The translations under genes were made by a program, and so were the position numbers. Below, piece after piece: positions 8,322-14,827 of a stretch of 64,000 nucleotides of DNA. The notes beneath the pieces were generated by a model. It made no database searches, was not told the origin of the DNA, and worked only from the letters and a program-made list of their open reading frames with translations. This DNA comes from Paenibacillus albidus (GTDB lineage: Bacteria; Bacillota; Bacilli; Paenibacillales; Paenibacillaceae), in the NCBI RefSeq assembly GCF_014644435.1, contig NZ_BMKR01000003.1:248001-312000 (forward strand). Reading direction: 5' to 3'. The stretch's first letter is position 1. Each line of letters starts with the position of its first letter.

Positions 8322-8535
8322 CTTTGCCCTGTTGGACAAATTCAAGAAACTCCAGGACAATCTCGGACACCACATCCTCTTCAGGCATATAAATGACCTT
8401 GCTCAGCCGCAGAATATCCGCCTTGAACAATTCAATCAGCTGCAGCATGGCCTCGGGGTCCTGCTGTCTTGCTGCATTCAATAACGCTGTGAATTCGCTG
8501 TCTCCGATAATTGCCGGATCATCTTTTGCTTCCAC
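8317..8535 (-). CDS. RsoA-like sigma co-factor (small HTH protein)
   Basis: This 72-residue protein contains FTALLNAARQQDPEAMLQLI and LSKVIYMPEEDVVSEIVLEF, the pattern of the short helix-turn-helix family to which Bacillus subtilis RsoA belongs. RsoA supplies a region-2-like module that works with the separate SigO subunit to recognise a promoter. The start is a GTG at 8535 with AAGGAG about 8 bases upstream, lying inside the preceding gene. The two frames overlap by 58 bases, so they are co-transcribed and probably translationally coupled. Gene order (region-4-like subunit first, RsoA-like second) matches sigO-rsoA. The assignment rests on size, sequence pattern and the neighbour. Target promoters are unknown. 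Confidence 0.65.
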   Translation of the reverse strand: MEAKDDPAIIGDSEFTALLNAARQQDPEAMLQLIELFKADILRLSKVIYMPEEDVVSEIVLEFLEFVQQGKE

Positions 8536-8822
8536 TTGTTCACTCCTTGCTGACTCATATTCAGTTTGCCTGCCACTTCCTTTTCCGTTTGTCCCTGCAT
8601 GTACAGCATATCCATCAATGCTCTACCATTCTGTGGAAGCTGGTCCAGGAGCTGTTCGACCAGCATTTTGTCGTCGGCAGATTCGGTGAAGGTTGTCCCA
8701 TAGCGCTCGATCTGATCTGTAGCGCCTTCCCGCTGCTTCATTTTGCGGGCACGGTATTGCAGCCTCCAGCCAATGCGGTAAATCTCTTTCTTATAACGAT
8801 CGTATACGGTTTGCTGCTGCAT
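8478..8822 (-). CDS. SigO-like sigma factor subunit (region 4)
   Basis: The product is 114 residues from the ATG at 8822, chosen over an ATG seven codons upstream because GGGGAG lies 8 bases before it. The C-terminal half is a sigma-70 region-4 helix-turn-helix: LLDQLPQNGRALMDMLYMQG, then QTEKEVAGKLNMSQQGVNKWK with the recognition helix. There is no region 2, so the protein cannot act as a complete sigma factor. The overlapping downstream gene encodes a short RsoA-like protein that could provide it. A LexA-like palindrome lies just downstream of the predicted -10 on this strand. A plain HTH regulator or a phage-type late activator (Xpf-like) is the alternative. Confidence 0.65.
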   Translation of the reverse strand: MQQQTVYDRYKKEIYRIGWRLQYRARKMKQREGATDQIERYGTTFTESADDKMLVEQLLDQLPQNGRALMDMLYMQGQTEKEVAGKLNMSQQGVNKWKQKMIRQLSETANSQRY

Positions 8823-8886
8823 CACTGTTCTCCCCTTTCTCATCTATCTATAGGGAACTTTCAAAGGGACACTCACAACTAAAATG

Positions 8887-8900
8887 AGAACATAGGTTCT
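8887..8900 (-). promoter_or_regulatory. LexA/SOS-like box at the split-sigma promoter
   Basis: AGAACATAGGTTCT contains GAAC-N4-GTTC (8888-8899), the core of the Gram-positive LexA box (consensus CGAAC-N4-GTTCG, with A/T at the outer positions here). It begins 5 bases downstream of the predicted -10 on the minus strand, a repressing position. Only this one site was noticed by eye. Confidence 0.45.
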
Positions 8901-8905
8901 TATTT

Positions 8906-8935
8906 ATTGTACCATATTTTTGTAAGTATTGGTAA
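8906..8935 (-). promoter_or_regulatory. Predicted promoter of the split sigma operon
   Basis: Reading the minus strand: TTACCA (8935-8930), an 18-base spacer and TACAAT (8911-8906), with the LexA-like palindrome immediately downstream. The -35 is moderate. Confidence 0.45.
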
Positions 8936-9080
8936 GAGCCGTGATTACTTCACTTTCAAATCTGGTTAAAGCACCTATGAAACATTTTTTAGCCTGCCGG
9001 TTGTTATGTAAGGTCTGGATTTACTTCTATAAGTGAAGGTTTCGCTCGAAGCCTATCCTACTCCAAAGGAGCATCAAGAT

Positions 9081-10784
9081 ATGAAAAATATACTGTATGT
9101 ACCGCTCGACGACCGTCCTGCTAATCTGGATGATGTAATTATGCAAGGAAAAAGTGCGGGGATTCATGTCCTCACCCCTCCGGCCAGTGCCCTCAGGAAC
9201 CGGCTGGATGCCGAAAAAACCGTCTCGGGAACCACTTTGCTGGGCACGTCTTCACCCACCTACGGCAACACGGCAGCTATCCGTGAATTCATCCTTCGTC
9301 ATGCCGCTTCCGTGGACGGATTCATTATCTCCACCGATATGCTCGCCTACGGCGGGTTAATCGGCAGCAGGCAGCTTCGGACGAACGGCGGCGGAAGCTA
9401 TCCGGACTACGATGCCTCCACCACGGCATTGCTGGACGTGATCCGGCTCGTGAAAAAGTCTTATCCGCACAAGCCGGTCTATGTTATGGATACCATTATG
9501 CGGCTGGCGACAACGGCGCTTGTAGACGGGTTAAGCAGCGCCGCCTATGCAGAGTCACGCAGCTTCATGCTGCAGCCGCGAAAAGCTTTTACGGCGTTTG
9601 AAGATATTCTGGCCGGCTATAATCTGGCCCCTGACGAATCGGCTTATGGTGACACGACCCAATTTAATAAGGAACAATATTACAACACCCGGCGGCATAA
9701 ATTTAAAACCAACCATTATATCCTGGACCAGCTGGCCCGTTCGGGCTACATTGATTTCCTTGCAGTCGGTGTGGATGATGCCAACATTCAGGGGGTTCAG
9801 ATCAATGAGATCCGATGGATCGAGGAACGGATTAACGCCTGGCTTGGGGGGATCAGCGGCCAGAACCCGGATCGTGCCATTATTTTGCCGGATGCCGACG
9901 GGTTGGGTCATGCCCTGATGGCGAGAATGGCCCAGCAACTTCATCACTGCGGGGACAAAACAAGCTACTCCGTACACTATTTCGGCCCTCACGGCTCCAC
10001 CATCACCAGCCCCTATGAATATATGGATGTCCATCAGAATGTGTTGCGCCATGTCGATATTATCGGCGGAGAGCTCGTAAGCGGCCCGGCTGCCGTGGAG
10101 ATCATTGCCATTACAGCGGGCGATCAGGCCGCCTCCGCTATCAGCCGGATCGCTGCCAATGGCACCAACCAGGTCCCGACTGTCGTTATTGATTTCGTGG
10201 GACAGGGACCAGCCGATGCGGCTGTTGCCGAAGCCCTGCTGGACAGTGAGTATACGGGACGCCTGCTGGGATACAGCGCCTGGAACACCCCCGGCAACAA
10301 AATCGGGATTGCTCTGGGGATGGGTCAGGCGCGTTACGCCTTCCTCGTTACGGAAACGCGGCATACCGCTCTGCGCAAGGCTGTGAATGCGCACGGGTCG
10401 CTGCTGTTCAAACGTTTCCTGAAAGATTATTACTATAAGAAAATAGCCATCGCCGATATCCGCACCTACTCCAGAAGCACCTCCCCCTACACCAATATCG
10501 CCGCTGCCGCCGACCAGAACATGCTCCTGTTCAACACATCTGCTGACTACGAGCATTTGCAGACTTTGCTGCGCGAAGCGATGCAGAGACATACCGCTAC
10601 GCTCGCAGGCAAAAACGCCTTCCGCATCGGCACCCCGGAAGCGGCCTGCAACGTACGCCAAATCTGCGGGGATTCCTGGTCCATGTCCGAATATGCTGAT
10701 GCTCAACTGGAATACGACAATCCGGATTTCACCTGGGGGCGCGCTTTTGAAATTACGCTGAGCCCCAGCGTTAAGCTGCACTAA
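9081..10784 (+). CDS. DUF4127 family protein
   Basis: From the ATG at 9081 (AAAGGAG 9 bases upstream; an earlier in-frame start at 9033 lacks a comparable site) the product is 567 residues. It opens with ILYVPLDDRPANLDDV, the hallmark of the DUF4127 family, and contains further typical motifs: ISTDMLAYGGLIGSR, YVMDTIMRLATT, FLAVGVDDANIQGVQ, ILPDADGLGHALMARM and YSAWNTPGNKIGIALGMG. The Asp-rich and NTPG-type motifs suggest a metal- or phosphate-binding hydrolase fold, but no member's activity is known to me. There is no signal peptide or membrane segment, so it is probably cytoplasmic. It is monocistronic, ending in a hairpin and a repeat array. Confidence 0.85.
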   Translation: MKNILYVPLDDRPANLDDVIMQGKSAGIHVLTPPASALRNRLDAEKTVSGTTLLGTSSPTYGNTAAIREFILRHAASVDGFIISTDMLAYGGLIGSRQLRTNGGGSYPDYDASTTALLDVIRLVKKSYPHKPVYVMDTIMRLATTALVDGLSSAAYAESRSFMLQPRKAFTAFEDILAGYNLAPDESAYGDTTQFNKEQYYNTRRHKFKTNHYILDQLARSGYIDFLAVGVDDANIQGVQINEIRWIEERINAWLGGISGQNPDRAIILPDADGLGHALMARMAQQLHHCGDKTSYSVHYFGPHGSTITSPYEYMDVHQNVLRHVDIIGGELVSGPAAVEIIAITAGDQAASAISRIAANGTNQVPTVVIDFVGQGPADAAVAEALLDSEYTGRLLGYSAWNTPGNKIGIALGMGQARYAFLVTETRHTALRKAVNAHGSLLFKRFLKDYYYKKIAIADIRTYSRSTSPYTNIAAAADQNMLLFNTSADYEHLQTLLREAMQRHTATLAGKNAFRIGTPEAACNVRQICGDSWSMSEYADAQLEYDNPDFTWGRAFEITLSPSVKLH

Positions 10785-10800
10785 TGCCGGTGTGCCGGCA

Positions 10801-10845
10801 CCCCAAAAACCAGCTTGCCCTTTTGGGGACGGCTGGTTTTTGGGG
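10801..10845 (+). terminator. Terminator-like inverted repeat after the DUF4127 gene
   Basis: Perfect 14-bp arms CCCCAAAAACCAGC (10801-10814) and GCTGGTTTTTGGGG (10832-10845) lie 16 bases beyond the stop, with T-rich sequence after. The stem is strong but the T-run sits partly within the arm. Confidence 0.6.
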
Positions 10846-10881
10846 TTTCGGTTTTTGGGTTTCGGCGAATCTGGTGCTGCT

Positions 10882-11034
10882 GCGCCGGAGTGTAAGGCAT
10901 TTTTGCCTTCCATTCCGGCGATTTCGGCCCCTGCGCCGGATTCTAAGGCATTTTTGCCTTCCATTCCGGCAATTTCGGCCCCAGCGCCGGATTCTAGGGC
11001 ATTTTTGCCTTCCATTCCGGCAATTCCGGCGCTT
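10882..11034. repeat. Three tandem copies of a 51-bp repeat
   Basis: Copies start at 10882, 10933 and 10984, each beginning GCGCCGGA and carrying the mini-palindrome AAGGCATTTTTGCCTT, followed by CCATTCCGGC. Copies 2 and 3 are almost identical; copy 1 and the end of copy 3 diverge. The array lies between converging genes. Because 51 is divisible by 3 and the unit lacks stops, both strands stay open through it, but no ribosome binding site supports coding. The spacing is too regular and the spacers not unique, so it is not CRISPR. Confidence 0.85.
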
Positions 11035-11063
11035 CCGGCCACGGGAGCGCCGAAACCACGCCT

Positions 11064-12968
11064 TTACACTCCCGGCCTTGGCCGCAGGCTCAGGTAAAAA
11101 GCCGTCTCCCTTCCCGCAATCGGTTCGTCAGCCGTCTCTCCCCCGCTGCTCCTGCCCGCCGCCGCCACGTCTGGGCCGGGACCTACCCGCAGCCTCCCGG
11201 AAGCTGCAGCTTCAATCACAGGTGCAGCGGCCACCCCGCTACTCCCCATGTCCAAAGAACATACTATGGCCGCCTGCTCCAGCTTGCGGAAATCGATCGT
11301 TCTGCGGGCTCCAGAGTAGAGGACCAGATCGACGGCAAGCGTGTCTTCAAGCTCCCGGACTTCCCATGCCAGCGACTGCTTTTCGGCTCCTTCTCCCGAG
11401 AACCCGGCGAACCAGGTCCGCAGCTCGCAGTCAATCGGCCCTATCTGAATCAAGGCTCCCTTTTCCCTGTGGATCGCCTGAACCCTGTTCAGATGGCCGC
11501 CAATCTCCAGCCGCAGCCGGAAATCCCCCGCCTCAATGCAACCGTCGATCCGGTCCAGATTCGGGTGTGTGTCCCCGCCATCCGTGAGGAAATCGATACC
11601 GAACAGCACATGCCCCCGCTGCTGCCAGCTCTGGAATCGGGCCGAACAGTAGTCGTAACCGTCATGCAGGCAGCGGAATCGAACAGAGGCAGGGCGGCCC
11701 TCATTATTCACATAAGCCAGCAGCGGCCTTCTTTGGTTCCAGCAATCACTGTTACTGAAAGACCCCAGACTGTACTCCGGCGTCAGAAAAGTCACCGCCC
11801 ATTTCTCTCCAGTCCCACTACTTGCTCCACCTTCACTTCCCTGGCCCTCCTTCTCGTCTCCCTCACTCACATTCTCCCTACCTTCACATCCCCGCCCCTC
11901 CGTCCCGCCTCCCGCACTCACATACGCCCCGCCTTCATACAGCCGCCGTACCTCTTTGGTCGCCGGAACGGTGAACAGGTCCAGATACGCTTCCGGGCAG
12001 GAGATTCCGCTTCCATACCACTCCTCTTCATAGGGAAGGTCATCCCAAGCAAAGAACTTCACCTTCCCTCCGGTCGCCACCTGCAAAAAAGCCCTGCTCT
12101 GCTCGTTCAGCAGCGTTTCATAACAGCGGGAATGCGGGCCCGACCATTGTCCAGTCGCGGGATGGTAATGCTCGGCCACCGTCTTCCAGGTCATGCCGAT
12201 CAATTCATCGCACAGTAATTTCACCCGGTCCTCCTTCGTTCCGGCGCGGAACTTGGACAACTCCAGGATGGCAATATAGGTATACACCGGACTGTTGTAT
12301 TCCTGAAAAACCCGGCGCGGCTTCGTATATTCATACAGCCTCGTCAATCGCTCCAGCCCATAGGCGGCAAAATCGGTACGGCCGAGCTCCTCACCGGCCA
12401 TGCTGGTGACAAGTGCCCCCAATATGGCAATGTTAGTGTAGTCCGGTCCGACATTCCGTTTAATAATGGCCTCACAGGCATAGGTGACGGCTTGCCGGAC
12501 CGCCTCCCGCAGCTCTGCCGGGATACGGTGCCCATGGCGTGATAAGGCCAGCACCAGTCTGCTGCCGCAGAAATCGGCCCAGTTCCAGTCAGGAGGCGCC
12601 ATCCTGTCCAGCGGCTCCTCGTAGAACCAGGACCAGATGCCGAACGTGTCCCGGCTGCGGTCCTGCTCCTGCAAGGAAACGACTTGCGCGATGATCTCAA
12701 AAGCGCGCTGCTCATAAGAGGGCAGCTCCGTATCCAGCAGCCCCAGGGCATAAGAGAGCGAATCTCGGGTGGAATGAATAAACTCCACATTCCGCAGCGT
12801 GGTATGGTACCCCGGGCTGCTGAACGGGGAGCGCAGCAGACGGAGCTCCGGATTATACCGGGGCTCCAGCGCGCGTATTGTAGACAGAAGCATTCGTTTG
12901 TGATTGATCTTTTCCATTCCTTCTATTCCTTCTATTCCTTCTGTTCCTTCCATCGCTTCGGTTTCCAT
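11064..12968 (-). CDS. Unrecognised protein, possible carbohydrate-active enzyme
   Basis: The product is 634 residues from the ATG at 12968 (AGGGGGA 7 bases upstream). I do not recognise the family. The first ~350 residues look alpha-helical with many aromatic residues (FGIWSWFYEEPLDRMAPPDW, NWADFCGSRLVLALSRHG, YNSPVYTYIAILELSKF), and the last ~200 look like a beta-sandwich. That resembles alpha/alpha-barrel lyases and hydrolases of the heparinase or unsaturated-uronidase type. There is no signal peptide, so it should act inside the cell. Two oddities are an N-terminal microsatellite giving repeated Glu-Gly-Ile/Met, and a 35-residue Gly/Glu/Ser-rich insert near residues 370-405. It follows the GH3 gene by 20 bases and is probably in its operon, pointing to oligosaccharide breakdown. 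Confidence 0.5.
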   Translation of the reverse strand: METEAMEGTEGIEGIEGMEKINHKRMLLSTIRALEPRYNPELRLLRSPFSSPGYHTTLRNVEFIHSTRDSLSYALGLLDTELPSYEQRAFEIIAQVVSLQEQDRSRDTFGIWSWFYEEPLDRMAPPDWNWADFCGSRLVLALSRHGHRIPAELREAVRQAVTYACEAIIKRNVGPDYTNIAILGALVTSMAGEELGRTDFAAYGLERLTRLYEYTKPRRVFQEYNSPVYTYIAILELSKFRAGTKEDRVKLLCDELIGMTWKTVAEHYHPATGQWSGPHSRCYETLLNEQSRAFLQVATGGKVKFFAWDDLPYEEEWYGSGISCPEAYLDLFTVPATKEVRRLYEGGAYVSAGGGTEGRGCEGRENVSEGDEKEGQGSEGGASSGTGEKWAVTFLTPEYSLGSFSNSDCWNQRRPLLAYVNNEGRPASVRFRCLHDGYDYCSARFQSWQQRGHVLFGIDFLTDGGDTHPNLDRIDGCIEAGDFRLRLEIGGHLNRVQAIHREKGALIQIGPIDCELRTWFAGFSGEGAEKQSLAWEVRELEDTLAVDLVLYSGARRTIDFRKLEQAAIVCSLDMGSSGVAAAPVIEAAASGRLRVGPGPDVAAAGRSSGGETADEPIAGRETAFYLSLRPRPGV

Positions 12969-12988
12969 AAACCGTCCCCCTGCCTCTC

Positions 12989-14677
12989 TCAACTGTGATC
13001 CTCCGCCTGTACCGGCGATACTCCCTGAAACGGCACCTCTCCAAACAGAGCTTTTACCGTGAACTCCACAGACTCTGCATGCAGGGAATAGGCGTTGACC
13101 AGCGTATCCAGAAACGGCATATCCCTAAGCAAATAAGGCGTGGCAAAAGAAACCCCAATCGGCCGGATCGTCTCCGCATGCAACATCGCCCAGATGGCTT
13201 TGGCCGCTTCGCCTACCGGACGGGCTGTATTCATCATCCCGTGCAGCGGCATAAAATACGGCGCGAACGCAGCGTCCCAGCGTACACCGGACATTTCCCA
13301 CTTTTGCAGCGTGTCCAGTGGCTCGAACTCCTCCAGCAGATCCACCTCAAGCCCTCTCGCCCGCAGCAGATCAACAAAAAGCTCCATCCGTACAAATTTG
13401 CGCCCTTCCGTTGCTTTGTTAAGCATAATGACCAGCACCCGTTTCGTCTTCAGCGGATCAAGGGGCAACAGCTGTTGGCGGTTGCGGACAAGGGTCACGC
13501 AGCGCTCACCAAGGGTCCGGCTGAGCTCCCGTGCTTCAAGATCCAGCTCCTGCGGCAATGTATCATTCCGGAGCTCTTGCGCCAGCGGGTCCCTTCCCGC
13601 CAGATCAAGCCGCTGCATGCCCAAACGGGCTTTCAGTACAAGCACCCGCCGGACACTGGCATCCAGCCGCTCTAAAGTGACGCTTCCGTCCGCAAGGGCC
13701 TGCTCCATCACCTCAAAATACCGCACGCCCGGCCACAGCAGCACGTCGGTCCCGCAGTTGAAGCAATCTACAATCCGTTTCCTGTAGTCTCCCCAAGCGA
13801 GGAAGCCGCCCATATCCAGCGCATCGGACAGAATCACTCCCTCAAAGCCCAGCCGTTCCCGCAGAAGCTGTGTGGTAATCGGGTAGGATACCGTCGCCGG
13901 TACAGGCGGCTCCCCATGCGGAACCTTCTCCAGCCAAGGCAGCGCAATATGCCCGGTCATATAAGTCATGACCCCCGCCTGGATCAGGTGCGCTGACACT
14001 TCCCCATACGTCCCGAACCATTCCTCCTCGGACAGATCATTAATAGTGGTAATGATATGCTGATCCCTGTAATCCACCCCATCTCCCGGAAAATGCTTGG
14101 CGCAAGCCGCCATGCCATGATCCTGCATACCCCGCAGGATCGCGGCGGACAGCCGCGCGACCCGTTTGGCATCATCACCCAGGCAACGGGTGGTAATGAT
14201 CGGATTCATCCAGTTCAGCACGATATCTACGGTGGGCGCGAGTGCCCAGGTGAATCCGGCGGCCCGGCCCTCCAGCGCCGTGAACTTGCCGTAAGCGTAG
14301 GCCAAGGCTTCATCATCGGCGGCCGCCAGCGCCGGTAGCGGCGGGAAGGTGGTCAGGCTGCGGACCGCAGAGCCCGCTCCCGCTTCCAGATCGCCTGAGA
14401 ACAGCAGCGGCACCCGGCTGAGCTTCTGCAGCAGCTCTATCCATTCCCGGTATTCGCCGGCTTTTCCCGCAGCCTTCTGGATCACCTCACCGCCGATAAA
14501 AAAGCTGCCCACCGGATACTTGTTCAAATAAGCAGCAAGCGCCTGTTCATCATTTTGCTTAAAAGGCAATCTGCCGGCGTGGGCCTGCATCGTTTGCCCG
14601 ATTTTTTCTGGCAGGCTCATGGCGTTCAGGGTCTGTTCCACCCAATTCTGCTCCTCATTGGTTAATGCCCTTGGCAT
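12989..14677 (-). CDS. Glycoside hydrolase family 3, NagZ/beta-glucosidase-like
   Basis: This is a 562-residue GH3 enzyme with the (beta/alpha)8 domain followed by an alpha/beta sandwich. The nucleophile Asp is in VILSDALDMGG (about residue 285). KHFPGDG (194-200) is the conserved lysine-histidine loop, and the following DYRDQH retains an Asp/His pair (Asp205, His207) like the NagZ acid/base dyad, although the usual Pro-Gly-His-Gly reads Pro-Gly-Asp-Gly. There is no signal peptide, so it acts on imported oligosaccharides. The start at 14677 has GGGAGGA upstream. It lies between the secreted hydrolase and the unrecognised protein on the same strand, separated from the former by a terminator. 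Substrate (beta-glucoside, N-acetylglucosaminide or other) is not determined. Confidence 0.88.
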   Translation of the reverse strand: MPRALTNEEQNWVEQTLNAMSLPEKIGQTMQAHAGRLPFKQNDEQALAAYLNKYPVGSFFIGGEVIQKAAGKAGEYREWIELLQKLSRVPLLFSGDLEAGAGSAVRSLTTFPPLPALAAADDEALAYAYGKFTALEGRAAGFTWALAPTVDIVLNWMNPIITTRCLGDDAKRVARLSAAILRGMQDHGMAACAKHFPGDGVDYRDQHIITTINDLSEEEWFGTYGEVSAHLIQAGVMTYMTGHIALPWLEKVPHGEPPVPATVSYPITTQLLRERLGFEGVILSDALDMGGFLAWGDYRKRIVDCFNCGTDVLLWPGVRYFEVMEQALADGSVTLERLDASVRRVLVLKARLGMQRLDLAGRDPLAQELRNDTLPQELDLEARELSRTLGERCVTLVRNRQQLLPLDPLKTKRVLVIMLNKATEGRKFVRMELFVDLLRARGLEVDLLEEFEPLDTLQKWEMSGVRWDAAFAPYFMPLHGMMNTARPVGEAAKAIWAMLHAETIRPIGVSFATPYLLRDMPFLDTLVNAYSLHAESVEFTVKALFGEVPFQGVSPVQAEDHS

Positions 14678-14782
14678 GGTCCGAATTCCTCCCGGTTATT
14701 GGTAAGCTCAGTGTAGCGAATTTCAGGAGTACGATGAATACAACGAGCTATGCAAATAAGTTCAAAATTCTATTCCCCTCAG

Positions 14783-14815
14783 AAAAAACGCACGCTCTGC
14801 TAGCCAGAGCGTGCG
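14783..14815 (-). terminator. Intrinsic terminator after the secreted glycoside hydrolase gene
   Basis: CGCACGCTCTG (14789-14799) and CAGAGCGTGCG (14805-14815) form an 11-bp stem, with TTTTTT following on the minus strand. It would reduce read-through into the GH3 gene. Confidence 0.85.
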
Positions 14816-14827
14816 GGGCTGTTATCC

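Noticed and set aside
10882..11034. 51-bp repeats as a CRISPR array
   Set aside because: The whole 51-bp unit is repeated with no unique spacers, only three copies exist and no cas genes are nearby.
9555..11042. 495-codon minus-strand frame across the DUF4127 gene and the 51-bp repeats
   Set aside because: It opposes a clear DUF4127 coding sequence. Its repeated Glu-Gly-Lys-Asn blocks are only translated 51-bp repeats, and no ribosome binding site is present.
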